Source of the DNA: Streptomyces ficellus
GTDB lineage: Bacteria; Actinomycetota; Actinomycetes; Streptomycetales; Streptomycetaceae
Length of the DNA stretch: 64,000 nt
Reading direction: 5' to 3'
Assembly (NCBI RefSeq): GCF_009739905.1
Contig: NZ_CP034279.1
Span: 744,001-808,000 of the forward strand
Each line of letters begins with the position of its first letter. The stretch's first letter is position 1. Shown one piece after another: positions 17,170-29,049 of the stretch. Under the pieces are notes generated by a model that ran no database searches, was not told where the DNA came from, and saw only the letters and a program-made list of their open reading frames with translations. Position numbers and translations under genes: made by a program.

Positions 17170-19686
17170 TCAATCGCCACCGGCTGCGTCGTTCCTGCGC
17201 CGCAGCCAGTGCCACCACCGGCTCTGTGGCTGATGGGTGGACATGGCAAGCGCTGTCTCCAGCGCGTTGCGGGTGCTCAGGGTGTGCGTGTGCTCGTCGC
17301 CCAGGATGCGGACGCGGTCATCGAGGGTTCGGCGCAGCAGCTGTATCGCCTCGGCCTGCTCACCCGCACTGGTCAAAGCGAGAGCGAGGTTGTGGCGACT
17401 GGCAAGGGTGTCCGGGTGCTCGGGGCCCAGGATACGGGTGCGGTCCTCCAGGGTCTGCCGGTGCATGCGCGCTGCTTGCGCGTGGTCGCCCATCCCGTCC
17501 AGGGCGAGACCGAGGCTGTCCCGGCCGGCCAGCGTATGCGGATGCGCGTCGCCCAGAATGCGGGCGTGGTCGTTGAGCACCTGCCGCAGCAGCTGTATCG
17601 CCTCCGTCCGCTCACCCGCCCTGGTCAGGGCGCCGGCGAGGTTATGGCGGCTGAGCAGGGTGAGGTGGTGCTCGGGGCCCAGGACACGGGTGCGGTCCTC
17701 CAGGGTGCGCCGGTGCATGCGCACTGCTTGCGCGTGCTCGCCCATCCCGTCCAGGGCGAGTCCGAGGCTGTCCCGGCTGGCCAGCGTATGCGGATGCTCG
17801 GGGCCCAGGACGCGGGTACGGTCGTTGAGGGTCTGCCGCAGCAGACCCACCGCCTCGGCATGCTCACCCGTCCCGTCCAATGCGCATGCGAGGTCATTGC
17901 GGCTGGTCAGGGTATCGGGGTGCACGGGGCCCAGTACGCGGGCGCGGTCCTCCAGGGTCTGCCGCAGCAGGCGTAGTGCCTCGGCCGGCTCTCCCAGTCC
18001 GAACAAGGCATTGCCCAGGTTGTTGCGGCTGGTCAAGGTGTCGGGGTGCTCGGGGCCCAGCATGCGGGTCGCGACGTCGAGGACCCGTTCATCCAGCAGG
18101 CGCGCCGCACCGAAAGCGCCGGCCTTCTGCAGCACCTGCGCCAGGGCGTCGAGAGCGGTGCGGTGGTGTGTGGCCGTGCGCGGGTCCCCGTACTCGAGCA
18201 GCAGAGGCAGGTGGGGGGCGAGGAGCACGGCTGCGGGCCAACCAGCGCGCCCGCGCCGGCTGGCCTCGTGCACGGCCGTGGTCAGCCGCTCGGCAAGGGC
18301 CCGGTGCCACACGGCGAGCTCGGAGGTCTCGGCCGTGAGGGCGACAGCGTTGATCTCCCGTATCAAGGGATGCAGCACCACCTGCGCCCCCTCACTGCTG
18401 CCCGACGCCGGGCCGGTGCTGCCGGGAGAGTGGGGCAGGCCGAGGAGACCGTAGCGGTGCAGGCCGGCGAACGCGCCTTCCAGGGCCATCGCGGTGACGT
18501 CGTGACCGGTGACGACGGACAGCAGGTCCGGGGTGATCAGGGACAGTGGGACGGGGGCCTGAGCCAGCAGGGCCAGCAGTCGCAACAAGGGGCGGGCCAG
18601 AGCGTTGCCCTCCCCGGCGAGCTGGTCCAAGGACACTTCCCAGGTATGCCGCACCACGGCGCGGGCGACCTGCGGATGGGAGGCATTCGGGTGCGCCGCT
18701 CCCAATAAGAACCGCAGTTCCTGATCCAGGGCCTGTCGGTAGGCGGCGAAGGTGCGGTAGCGGCTGGTGGGTCCGGCCAGATAGGTGCCAGCCGCGTGCA
18801 ACGCCAGTGGCAGCCCGCCCAGTCGTGCCGCCAGCTCCCGGGCCTGCTCGGCGGTGCCGGCCGCGGGAGCAGTGTCCAGTAGGACTTGCCCCGCGGGTCG
18901 CACCGGCAGCGGCTCCAGCGGCAGCAGCCGTGCGCACGGACCCCAGGTCTGCTCGCTGCCATCCCGGCTGGTCACCACCAGCAGGCCCCGGCCGTGCGGA
19001 CGGATCCAGCCGCGGTAGTCGGCCACCGGCTCCCCTGCCGGGCCGATCTCGTACGGCTCGTCGGCATTGTCCACCACCAGCAGCCACCGTCGCACCCGGC
19101 CCAACTGTCGCCAGACCACGTCCGGCAGGCTCGCCTGCCCCGCTCGCGCGGCCTCCAGCTCTGCCTCTGGCAGGCCGCAGGCCAGCGCCGCCTGCACCAT
19201 CTGCTGCGCCAGCTCGGCGCCGTCCCGCCAGCGCACCCAGAACACTCGCCAGCCCATCGCCTCGGCCTGGGCGGCCAGTTGAGCGGCCACCGTTGTCTTG
19301 CCCATCCCGCCGACCGCGCACAGCACCGCGAACCGGCCCTGTGGCCGCCGGAGCATGCCTGCCAGCACGGCGAGTTCTCCCTCACGCCCCCGCACGCGCT
19401 GAACGTGCGGGGGACGTAACGAAGCCTGCCGGCCTCGGGCCAGTCGGCTCACCGGTGCCACCCGCGCCGGGGGTCTTGCCGCGGCATCCAGATGCCGGCC
19501 CCACAGCAACAGCCCGATGCTGACCGCCACCAGCACGGCGAACACCGGCCAGATCACCCACGCCTGTGCCGCCCAGCCCGGCACCGCGGCACTGGCGTAG
19601 TTGGTCACCGGCCCGAGCGCAGCCGCCGCCAGTGCGGCCCCTCCCGCCACCGCCGACCCGGCCCACGCACCCCGTCCACGCCCCAT
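17170..19686 (-). CDS. Membrane-anchored NB-ARC / TPR protein (STAND NTPase)
   Basis: About 838 residues from the ATG at 19686; a GTG at 19698 would add four. The N-terminus has two hydrophobic segments (about residues 10-30 and 40-62), then an NB-ARC domain. This has Walker A in VGGMGKTT (about residue 127), Walker B in RRWLLVVDNADE, and GLPLAL. The C-terminal third is six full 42-residue kinesin-light-chain-like TPR units plus part of a seventh. This is the layout of STAND signal-transduction ATPases, where the repeats sense a ligand and the N-terminus is the output. No classic effector domain is present. Function unknown; signalling or phage defence are possibilities. Confidence 0.85.
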   Translation of the reverse strand: MGRGRGAWAGSAVAGGAALAAAALGPVTNYASAAVPGWAAQAWVIWPVFAVLVAVSIGLLLWGRHLDAAARPPARVAPVSRLARGRQASLRPPHVQRVRGREGELAVLAGMLRRPQGRFAVLCAVGGMGKTTVAAQLAAQAEAMGWRVFWVRWRDGAELAQQMVQAALACGLPEAELEAARAGQASLPDVVWRQLGRVRRWLLVVDNADEPYEIGPAGEPVADYRGWIRPHGRGLLVVTSRDGSEQTWGPCARLLPLEPLPVRPAGQVLLDTAPAAGTAEQARELAARLGGLPLALHAAGTYLAGPTSRYRTFAAYRQALDQELRFLLGAAHPNASHPQVARAVVRHTWEVSLDQLAGEGNALARPLLRLLALLAQAPVPLSLITPDLLSVVTGHDVTAMALEGAFAGLHRYGLLGLPHSPGSTGPASGSSEGAQVVLHPLIREINAVALTAETSELAVWHRALAERLTTAVHEASRRGRAGWPAAVLLAPHLPLLLEYGDPRTATHHRTALDALAQVLQKAGAFGAARLLDERVLDVATRMLGPEHPDTLTSRNNLGNALFGLGEPAEALRLLRQTLEDRARVLGPVHPDTLTSRNDLACALDGTGEHAEAVGLLRQTLNDRTRVLGPEHPHTLASRDSLGLALDGMGEHAQAVRMHRRTLEDRTRVLGPEHHLTLLSRHNLAGALTRAGERTEAIQLLRQVLNDHARILGDAHPHTLAGRDSLGLALDGMGDHAQAARMHRQTLEDRTRILGPEHPDTLASRHNLALALTSAGEQAEAIQLLRRTLDDRVRILGDEHTHTLSTRNALETALAMSTHQPQSRWWHWLRRRNDAAGGD
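17242..18057 (-). repeat. 126-bp tandem repeats encoding TPR units
   Basis: Six consecutive 126-base units (17302-18057) plus a 60-base partial unit encode the TPR array. Each begins with a Gly-x-x-His-x-x-Thr-Leu motif and ends near an Arg-(V/I)-Leu. Units are similar at DNA level, so unequal recombination could change copy number. The array is in frame throughout. Confidence 0.8.
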
Positions 19687-19958
19687 GGTCCGTGCCACCC
19701 CCGTCCACCGTCACCAGAATGCTCCCGCCTGGATGACGTCCATGGAAGGTTACGGGTGGACACGACGCGGGCGGCGGTGTTGCCAGCCGGCGCGGTCAGT
19801 CCTTGCCGGTCCTCGCCGGACAGCTTCCTCGCCCAGGCCGGTTCGGCGAGGACCTGCTGCCGGATCAGGCTGGATCAGTGAGCGCCCGCCACGGAGCGGC
19901 TGATGTCACCGTGGTGCAGCAAGATCCGAAAGATGGGCTCTGGGTGCCCGGGTGGCGC

Positions 19959-20786
19959 TTACGCGGCCGTGTCGTACGTGTAGTGGCGGGTGTGGTCGAG
20001 CATGTCGGCCGGGGTGACGTCGTTCCACGGGCGCATGGTGTCGTTGAGGTCGACCACGTTCGGGGTGCCGCCGGCCGGGAGGTAGGGGGAGCCGGGGTGG
20101 CGGGCCTGCCAGTCGGCCCAGAGTTTGTCGATGAAGGCGTGGTGCAGCCAGAACACCGGGTCGTTGGGGGACGCGCCGGTGCCCATCTGGCCGCCGACCC
20201 AGACGTGGACGCGGTTGTGGAGGTTGGCGCCGCGCCAGCCCTCGAGGTGGTTGCGGAAGCCGTCGGACGCGCTGTTCCAGGGCGGCATGTCGTACGTCTC
20301 CATGGCGAGGACGGCGTCGACCTCGGCGCGGGTGGGCAGTTGGCGGCCTCCGGCGCCGAGGGCGCGGCGCAGGAAGTCGCGGCCGTCGACGCGTACGGAG
20401 ACGGTGAAGCGGTTGCCGCTGCGGGCGAAGGGGCCGTCCATGACCTGTCCGTCCCGGGCGCGGCCGGTGCCGCCGAGGAAGTCGGGGGCCCACAGGGAGG
20501 CGCGGGGCGTGCGGTCGGTGGTCCAGTCCCAGTAGGGCAGGGCGACCTCGGGGTCGACGGCCTGGAGGGCCTGCTCGAACTGGAGGAGGAAGCGGCGGTG
20601 CCAGGGCAGGAAGGACGGTGAGCGGTGGCCGACCCGGTCGCCGTTGTCGGTGTCGCTCATGATGAAGGCGTTGTGCGTGGTGACGAACTCGTCGTACCGG
20701 CCGGTGCGCTTGAGCTCCAGCACCGCGTCGGTGAAGCGGCGCTTCTCGGTGGCGGTCAGCTGGGCCTGGTTCTTGCGTACGGTCAT
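19959..20786 (-). CDS. melC2: Tyrosinase MelC2
   Basis: 275 residues, the usual size of Streptomyces tyrosinase. Type-3 copper ligands are visible: CuA H38, H54 and H63 (in THNAF, VGHRSPSFLPWHRRF) and CuB H190, H194 and H216 (NLHNRVHVW, FWLHHAFID). It hydroxylates monophenols and oxidises diphenols to quinones, giving melanin. It has no signal peptide and is exported by riding with MelC1. The melC1 gene ends 23 bases upstream on the same strand. Confidence 0.97.
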   Translation of the reverse strand: MTVRKNQAQLTATEKRRFTDAVLELKRTGRYDEFVTTHNAFIMSDTDNGDRVGHRSPSFLPWHRRFLLQFEQALQAVDPEVALPYWDWTTDRTPRASLWAPDFLGGTGRARDGQVMDGPFARSGNRFTVSVRVDGRDFLRRALGAGGRQLPTRAEVDAVLAMETYDMPPWNSASDGFRNHLEGWRGANLHNRVHVWVGGQMGTGASPNDPVFWLHHAFIDKLWADWQARHPGSPYLPAGGTPNVVDLNDTMRPWNDVTPADMLDHTRHYTYDTAA

Positions 20787-20809
20787 GGTGGTGCGGCTCC
20801 GGATCGTGG

Positions 20810-21205
20810 TCAGGCGAGGGGCGGGGCGAGCGGGACGAGGGTGGCGCCCTGGAGTTCCCGGACGGCGGCGCGTGCCACGGCCCGGGGCGTGGCGAGCGGT
20901 TCGTAGTGGTTGATCACGCTGATCCAGGTGCCGTCGGCGTTCCGCATGAGGTGCAGTTCCTCGCCGTCGATCCGTACGGCGTAGCCGTCGCCGTGTGCCC
21001 CGTGCCCGTGGTGGCCGCCGGTGTGCGAGGGCGCTCCCTGTATGCGGCGGCCCTGGTAGACCTCGTCGAACGTGTCCGGTCCGGTGCTCCGGTGGGCCGG
21101 TGCGGCGACGGCCCGGTCGGACGTGGTGAGGGCGCGTCCGGCGGCGAGGCCGGCGGCGGCCGACGCGGCGACGCCGAGGGCGCGGCGGCGTGTGAGTGTG
21201 GTCAT
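20810..21205 (-). CDS. melC1: Tyrosinase cofactor MelC1 (copper transfer and export partner)
   Basis: 131 residues. A Tat-type signal begins [11 protein letters not shown]. The mature part has a histidine cluster, [14 protein letters not shown], suited to copper, then the conserved [25 protein letters not shown]. MelC1 forms a complex with apo-MelC2, loads copper and carries it out of the cell. A G-rich ribosome-binding stretch (GGGGGG) is five bases upstream. First gene of the two-gene melC operon. Confidence 0.95.
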   Translation of the reverse strand: MTTLTRRRALGVAASAAAGLAAGRALTTSDRAVAAPAHRSTGPDTFDEVYQGRRIQGAPSHTGGHHGHGAHGDGYAVRIDGEELHLMRNADGTWISVINHYEPLATPRAVARAAVRELQGATLVPLAPPLA

Positions 21206-21497
21206 GGTTCCCCCCTGTGCGGTGGTCGGTTTCCGCCGGGGGGTGGTCAGGCCCCCCGGCGCGGCCCCATTGCTATCCGGGGGTTTCCGGAGTCAGGAAT
21301 TCCGCAGGGGTGAGCCGGTCGCTATTGAGGCAACTTCAGCCACTTTGTCCATAGTTGAACATAAGTGATCTTTCCTGCCGATGGGCGCGCGACAGCCCCG
21401 GACCGGAAGTCTTGCAGAAGATGTAGCAACTTCGTGAAGATTCTTCGGTACCGGGGCGGTCGGCGTGGCACAACTCACGCCGGAAGACTGTCCGGAA
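21206..21497. other. Gene-free interval between melC1 and sdhB
   Basis: This 292-base interval should hold the melC promoter (minus strand) and the sdh operon terminator. Bases about 21290-21450 are markedly richer in A and T than the surroundings, consistent with a regulatory region. A small CCGGA/TCCGG hairpin with a six-base loop lies within 21480-21500 beside the sdhB stop. I could not fix -10 and -35 elements. A 19-codon ORF at 21293-21352 on the minus strand lacks a ribosome-binding site. Confidence 0.5.
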
Positions 21498-24193
<2,696 letters not shown>

Positions 24194-24194
24194 G

Positions 24195-24899
24195 TCAGCT
24201 CACCACTCCGGTCATGACGGCGACGGGTACGGAGACGAAGCCCGCGGTCAGCGCGAGCGCGAGGAGGTTGGCGATCCCCTTCAGCACGCGGTCGCGGGCG
24301 GCGTTGCCCACGCCGAGGGTCTGCGCGGCGGACCAGAAGCCGTGCCGGATGTGCAGCCCCACGGCGAGCATCGCGACGATGTAGATGACGTTGCCGTACC
24401 AGGTGGAGAAGGTCGCGACGACGTTCTCGTACGGGTGGCCGGCCTGCGCGTTCGGGTTCACGGTCAGCGTCGTCAGGTCCAGGATGTGCCAGACGATGAA
24501 CAGCGCCACGATCACGCCGCCCCAGCGCATGGTGCGGGTGGCGTAGCTCGCGCGCCGCCGCTTGTGGACGTAGGCGGTGGGGCGGGCCCTGATGTCGCGC
24601 CTGCTGAGCTGGTACGCGCTGACACCGTGCGCGATCACGGCCGAGAGCAGCACGACACGGGCGATCCACAGGCCCCACTCGTAGTGCAGGACGGGCTCGC
24701 CCATGGTGCGCAGCCAGTGGCCGTACGCATTGAACTCGCCGGGGCCGAAGAAGACCTTCAGGTTGCCCATCACGTGCGCGACGAGGTAGGCGATCATGAT
24801 CAGGCCGCTGACGGCCATGACCGTCTTCTTGCCGACCGTCGAGCGCCAGAACGTGCGCGGGAGGGACGGTTTCCGATCCGTCCGCGTTGCCAGAGCCAT
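24195..24899 (-). CDS. sdhC: Succinate dehydrogenase cytochrome b subunit
   Basis: 234 residues with five predicted membrane helices. Heme-ligand candidates are histidines in [27 protein letters not shown] and GLHIRHGFW, the di-heme pattern of single-anchor cytochromes of the Bacillus type. It anchors SdhAB and passes electrons to menaquinone. First gene of sdhCAB. TAGCGT (24912-24907 on this strand) is seven bases before the ATG, suggesting leaderless transcription. Confidence 0.93.
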   Translation of the reverse strand: MALATRTDRKPSLPRTFWRSTVGKKTVMAVSGLIMIAYLVAHVMGNLKVFFGPGEFNAYGHWLRTMGEPVLHYEWGLWIARVVLLSAVIAHGVSAYQLSRRDIRARPTAYVHKRRRASYATRTMRWGGVIVALFIVWHILDLTTLTVNPNAQAGHPYENVVATFSTWYGNVIYIVAMLAVGLHIRHGFWSAAQTLGVGNAARDRVLKGIANLLALALTAGFVSVPVAVMTGVVS

Positions 24900-24906
24900 G
24901 GCTCCG

Positions 24907-24937
24907 ACGCTAAGGGCCGCTTCTGCCAGAGGTCCAA
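24907..24937 (-). promoter_or_regulatory. Probable promoter of sdhCAB
   Basis: On the minus strand, TTGGAC (24937-24932) and TAGCGT (24912-24907) are 19 bases apart. Only seven bases separate the -10 from the sdhC ATG, so the transcript is probably leaderless. A GGAG two bases before the ATG is too close to serve as a normal ribosome-binding site. The LysR-type dyad lies further upstream at 24958-24974. Confidence 0.4.
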
Positions 24938-24957
24938 GACATGGTCCGGCTGATCGC

Positions 24958-24974
24958 CATAGGCGTTGCCTATG
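24958..24974. promoter_or_regulatory. LysR-type operator dyad between sdhC and the LysR gene
   Basis: CATAGGCGTTGCCTATG has perfect 7-base arms around GTT. It contains the T-N11-A core of LysR-family sites and also the ATAG-N7-CTAT form. It lies 20 bases upstream of the LysR ATG and 58 bases upstream of sdhC, so one regulator could control both directions. Sequence seen; binding inferred. Confidence 0.65.
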
Positions 24975-24994
24975 CAGGGGTCTAGAGTGGTGTC

Positions 24995-25891
24995 ATGCAG
25001 TTCCAGCAGCTCCAGTACTTCGTGGCGGTGGCCGAGACCCGCCACTTCACCCGGGCCGCCGAGCGCGTGCACGTCTCCCAGCCCTCGCTGTCGCAGCAGA
25101 TCAGGGCCCTGGAGAAGGAGCTGGGCGCCGAACTCTTCAGCCGGGCGCGCGGCAACATCGCGCTCACGGACGCCGGGGAGGCCCTGCTGCCGCTGGCCCG
25201 CCGCATCCTGGCGGACACCGACACCGCCCGCCACGAGGTGCAGGAACTCGCCCAGCTGCGGCGGGGCCGGGTACGGCTGGGGGCGACCCCCAGCCTGTGC
25301 ACCGGGCTGCTCCCCGACGTGCTGCGCGCCTTCCACGACCTGCACCCGGGTATCCAGCTCCTGATCGAGGAGAGCGGCTCCCACGACCTCGTCCGCGAGC
25401 TGGCCCGCGGAGCGCTGGACCTGGCACTGGTGGTGCTGCCCCTCCCCACGCCGTCACCCGCGCTGACGACGGTCGAGCTGCTCCACGAGGACCTCGTGGT
25501 GGTCTCCTCCGCGGCGGCGCCGGCCCCCTCCCCCCGCCGGGCGGTGCGGATCGCGGACCTGGAGGGCCGGCCGATGGTGATGTTCCGGCACGGCTACGAC
25601 CTGCGGGAGCTGACGGTGGCGGCGTGCCGCGCGGAGGGCTTCGAGCCGTCGTTCACCGTGGAGGGCGGCGAGATGGACGCGGTACTCGGCTTCGTCCGGG
25701 CGGGTCTCGGCGTGGCGGTGGTACCCGCGATGGTCGCCGCCCGCGCGGGCCGCGACCTCCGGGTCACCGCCCTCGCCCGCCCGGGACTGCGCCGCACGAT
25801 CGGCCTGGCCCACCGCAGCGACGTCGCACCACCCCGCGCCGCCCGCGAACTCCAGCGCCTCCTCCTGGCCCGCCGGCCGGAGCAGGACTAG
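24995..25891 (+). CDS. LysR-family transcriptional regulator
   Basis: 298 residues. The N-terminal winged helix is FVAVAETRHFTRAAERVHVSQPSLSQQIRALEKELGAELF. The substrate-binding domain starts about residue 92 (VRLGATPSLCTGLLP) and has the conserved GLGVAVVPAM near the C-terminus. Two cysteines (in PSLCTG and AACRAEG) do not match the OxyR pair. It is divergent from sdhCAB across a perfect dyad. TAGAGT six bases before the ATG suggests a leaderless transcript. The effector and full regulon are unknown. Confidence 0.93.
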   Translation: MQFQQLQYFVAVAETRHFTRAAERVHVSQPSLSQQIRALEKELGAELFSRARGNIALTDAGEALLPLARRILADTDTARHEVQELAQLRRGRVRLGATPSLCTGLLPDVLRAFHDLHPGIQLLIEESGSHDLVRELARGALDLALVVLPLPTPSPALTTVELLHEDLVVVSSAAAPAPSPRRAVRIADLEGRPMVMFRHGYDLRELTVAACRAEGFEPSFTVEGGEMDAVLGFVRAGLGVAVVPAMVAARAGRDLRVTALARPGLRRTIGLAHRSDVAPPRAARELQRLLLARRPEQD

Positions 25892-26045
25892 GTCGCGTCC
25901 GGAAAGTCTCGCCTGGCCCGTGACGCCCGGCGGGCGCGGGGACGGGGCGTCCGCGGCGGACTCCGCCCCGGTGAGACCGGCGTCGCCGCTGCCGCTGCCC
26001 GCCCGTGGCCGTAGCCTTCGCGAGCAGCACCCCCGAAACCCGAGC

Positions 26046-26073
26046 AGGGCCCGAACCGTGTGGTTCGGGCCCT
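26046..26073. terminator. Bidirectional terminator hairpin between the LysR gene and rmdA
   Basis: AGGGCCCGAACC (26046-26057) and GGTTCGGGCCCT (26062-26073) form a perfect 12-bp stem with a GTGT loop. It lies between convergent genes and overlaps the rmdA stop codon by two bases. A short T run (GGGTTTCGG) follows on the minus strand. Confidence 0.8.
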
Positions 26074-28234
26074 AGACCGCGTCGGCGAGGACGAGCGAGT
26101 GGATGCGGTCCGGGGCGCCGGGGCGGGCGTAGTACCAGCCCTGTGCCGTGTCGCAGCCCAGTTCCCGCAGTTGTTCCGCCTGCGCGCCCGTCTCGACGCC
26201 CTCCACCGTCACGGCGAGTTCCAGGCTGTGCGCCAGGGAGACGATCCCTTCGACGATCTTCAGGTCGACCGGGTCGATCGGGTGCTGCTGCATGCTCTGG
26301 GTGAAGGAGCGGTCGAGCTTCAGCACACTGACCGGCAGCCGGCGCAGGTTGGCCAGATTGGAGTATCCCGTGCCGAAGTCGTCCAGGGCTATGTCCACGC
26401 CCATGTCGGCCAGTTGCCGCAGCGGCTTGAGGAGGTCCTCGTCGGCGCCGATCAGCGCGGACTCGGTGACCTCCAGGCACAGCGCGCCCGGGTCGAGGCC
26501 GGAACGCTCCAGGACGTCGACGGTGTCGGCGACCAGGTTCGGGTGGTGCAGCTGTGTCGGCGACAGGTTGACGTTGATGCGCAGGGGGCCGCCGTCGGCG
26601 TGGCTCCGGTTCCAGAACCTGGCCTGGCGCACCGCCTCCTGGAGCACCCAGCGGCCGAGCGGCACGATCAGTCCGGTGTGTTCGGCGAGCGGGATGAACC
26701 GGTCGGGGCCGAGCACCCCGTGCTGCGGGTGGCACCAGCGCACCAGCGCCTCAGCGCCGTGCACGCTGCCGTCCCCGAGGTGCACCAGCGGCTGGTACTC
26801 GATGAAGAACTCGCCCCGGTCCAGGGCCGCCGGCAGCGCGGTGGTCAGGCCGTGCCGGGTGATGGCGCGGGCGTCCGCCTCGGGGTCGGCCCGCTCGAAC
26901 CGGTTCCCGCCCCGCGATTTGGCCCGGTACATGGTGATGTCGGCGCTGCGGAGCACCTCCGCCGGACCGCGTTCGCCGGCCGGCCCCTCGACGACGCCGA
27001 CACTGCCGCGGACGGTCAGCTCGCGGCCGTCCAGGCGGACCGGCGTGGAGAGGGCGGCGAGGATGCGGTGGGCCAGCTCGTCGGCCTGCTGCTCGGTGTC
27101 CGCGCCGGTGGTGAGCGCCACGAACTCGTCGCCGCCGAGGCGGGCGACCATCTCGCCCGGCCCGGTCGCGACGGACTGGAGCCGGTCGGCGACCTCGACG
27201 AGCAGCCGGTCGCCGGCCGCGTGGCCGAGGCTGTCGTTGATGGCCTTGAAGCCGTCGAGGTCGAGGTAGCAGAGCCCGAAGCGGGTGCCGTCGGGCGCGG
27301 TCAGCACCTTGTCGAGCCGCTCGAAGAACAGGGTCCGGTTGGGCAGCCCGGTCAGCGCGTCGTGGGTCGCCTCGTACCGCAGCCGAAGGTTGAGCAGCCG
27401 GCGCTCGGTGGTGTCCTCCATCAGCGCCAGCTGGTACTGCGGGCGGCCCTCGGCGTCCCGCAGCAGGGAGACGGTGAGGTTGGTCCACAGGACGGTGCCG
27501 TCACCGCGGTAGAAGGGCTTCTCGACCCGGAAGTCCTCCCGTTCGCCGCGCACCAGCTCCCCGTAGAGCTTCCAGACGTGCGGCGCGTCCTCGGGGTGCA
27601 CCCACTCGCTGACCCTGCGGCCGCGCACATGGTGCTCCAGGCCGCCGAACATCCGGGTGAGGGCGCCGTTGACCTCCAGTATGTTGCCGTCGAGGTCGGC
27701 GATGCCGATGCCGACGGCCGCGCCCTCGAAGACGGCGCGGAAGCGCGCCTCGGTGGCGTGCAGGGCCTGCTCGGCGAAGCTGCGGGCCATGAGCGCGGAG
27801 CGGGCGATGGCCTCCTGCTCGACGAGGGTCCGCTCGCGCAGCGCCTGGGCGAAGCCGGCCGCCAGGGCGTGCTGGAGCCGGGCACAGCGGGCCCGGAGTT
27901 CCTCGGCCGCGCCGCCCTCCCCGTCACCGCCGCAGTACAGCACCAGGTAGGAGTCGACCACGCCGAGGCTGCGGCTGAGCGCGTCCGGATCGGTGCAGTG
28001 CGCGGCCACCAGGGCGGCACCCACGCGGTGCGCGGGCGCCGGGTCGAACGGCCAGGCGTGCAGGGCGGCGCACAGGTCGCGGGCGAGCGGCAGCAGGTGC
28101 TGCTCGACCTCGGAACGGGTCAGCGACGTGGCCGTGACGGGGAAGACGGCGCGGCTCCAGATGGTCGCGAACCGTTGGAGTCTGTCCTCCAGGCCGTCCG
28201 GTTCCGCCGCGGAACCGGAGGGTCGCACGGGCAT
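26072..28234 (-). CDS. rmdA: PAS-GGDEF-EAL cyclic-di-GMP enzyme (RmdA-like)
   Basis: 720 residues from the ATG at 28234. An N-terminal helical region (1-155) is followed by a PAS domain (about 160-280), GGDEF domain (about 288-450) and EAL domain (about 465-710). The diguanylate cyclase motif is an intact GGDEF (367-371). The phosphodiesterase motif is intact EALVRW (495-500), with IALDDFGTGYSNL further on. There are no membrane segments. The architecture, size and place next to sdh match S. coelicolor RmdA, which controls morphology and development through c-di-GMP. The gene begins two bases after a methyltransferase stop. The PAS ligand is unknown. Confidence 0.9.
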   Translation of the reverse strand: MPVRPSGSAAEPDGLEDRLQRFATIWSRAVFPVTATSLTRSEVEQHLLPLARDLCAALHAWPFDPAPAHRVGAALVAAHCTDPDALSRSLGVVDSYLVLYCGGDGEGGAAEELRARCARLQHALAAGFAQALRERTLVEQEAIARSALMARSFAEQALHATEARFRAVFEGAAVGIGIADLDGNILEVNGALTRMFGGLEHHVRGRRVSEWVHPEDAPHVWKLYGELVRGEREDFRVEKPFYRGDGTVLWTNLTVSLLRDAEGRPQYQLALMEDTTERRLLNLRLRYEATHDALTGLPNRTLFFERLDKVLTAPDGTRFGLCYLDLDGFKAINDSLGHAAGDRLLVEVADRLQSVATGPGEMVARLGGDEFVALTTGADTEQQADELAHRILAALSTPVRLDGRELTVRGSVGVVEGPAGERGPAEVLRSADITMYRAKSRGGNRFERADPEADARAITRHGLTTALPAALDRGEFFIEYQPLVHLGDGSVHGAEALVRWCHPQHGVLGPDRFIPLAEHTGLIVPLGRWVLQEAVRQARFWNRSHADGGPLRINVNLSPTQLHHPNLVADTVDVLERSGLDPGALCLEVTESALIGADEDLLKPLRQLADMGVDIALDDFGTGYSNLANLRRLPVSVLKLDRSFTQSMQQHPIDPVDLKIVEGIVSLAHSLELAVTVEGVETGAQAEQLRELGCDTAQGWYYARPGAPDRIHSLVLADAV

Positions 28235-28236
28235 GC

Positions 28237-29049
28237 TCAACGCTTGCGCCCCACCCCTGCGAAGCCCGAGAAGGCGTATGGATCCTCCTGGTCGACCGGG
28301 TTCTCGGGCCGCCACTCGGGCATGGACACCAGGCCCGGTTCGACCATCTCGAACCCGTCGAAGAAGCGGGTCACCTCGTCGCGCGTGCGCATGATCAGCG
28401 GGTTGCGGATCTCGTTGTAGACGCCCACGGTGCCGCTCGCCCGTTCCTGGGACAGCGGGATGCCCTCGTAGGAGGCGTGGGTGAGGATCAGCAGGCTGCC
28501 GGGGGCGAGGGCGTCGCGGAGTTCGGCGAGCGCCCGCTCCGGCTCGTCGGCGTCCGCGACGAAGTGCAGTACGGCGACCAGGAGCAGGGCGACCGGCCGG
28601 TCGAGGTCCAGCAGGTCGCCGGTCTCGGGGGCGGCGATGATGTCGTGGGGCTTGCGGAGGTCGGCGTTGACGACCGCCGCCCTGTCCTCGTCCGCCAGGA
28701 CGGCCCGGCTGTGGGCGACGGCCACCGGGTCGTGGTCCACGTACAGGACCCGCGACTCGGGGTCGGCGGCCCGGGCGACCTCGTGGACGTTGCCGAAGGT
28801 GGGGATGCCGGAGCCTATGTCGAGGAACTGGGTGACGCCCTCGGCGACCGCGTACCGCACCGCGCGGCGCATGAACGCGCGGTTGGCCTGCATGACCTTG
28901 GGGAGACCCGGCATGAACTCCATGGCCTTGCGGGCCGCTTCCCGGTCCACTTCGAAGTTGTGCGAGCCGCCCAGGTAGTAGTCGTAGATGCGGGACACGC
29001 TCGGCACCGAAATGTCGATGCCCGGCGGGGCCCAGGCGGGACGCTCCAT
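28237..29049 (-). CDS. SAM-dependent methyltransferase, PF04672 (DUF574) family
   Basis: 270 residues from the ATG at 29049, chosen because GGAGA lies five bases upstream; in-frame ATGs at 29085, 29091 and 29097 lack one. SVSRIYDYYLGGSHNFEVDREAAR is the family opening. FLDIGSGIPTFGNVHEVA is SAM motif I and VLYVDHDPVAVAHSR motif II. These proteins are abundant in actinomycetes and mostly lack known substrates. Its stop is two bases before rmdA, so the two are co-translated. Confidence 0.88.
   Translation of the reverse strand: MERPAWAPPGIDISVPSVSRIYDYYLGGSHNFEVDREAARKAMEFMPGLPKVMQANRAFMRRAVRYAVAEGVTQFLDIGSGIPTFGNVHEVARAADPESRVLYVDHDPVAVAHSRAVLADEDRAAVVNADLRKPHDIIAAPETGDLLDLDRPVALLLVAVLHFVADADEPERALAELRDALAPGSLLILTHASYEGIPLSQERASGTVGVYNEIRNPLIMRTRDEVTRFFDGFEMVEPGLVSMPEWRPENPVDQEDPYAFSGFAGVGRKR

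Noticed and set aside
21293..21352. 19-codon minus-strand ORF upstream of melC1
   Set aside because: No ribosome-binding site and no recognised leader-peptide feature. Kept only as a possible curiosity in the melC promoter region.
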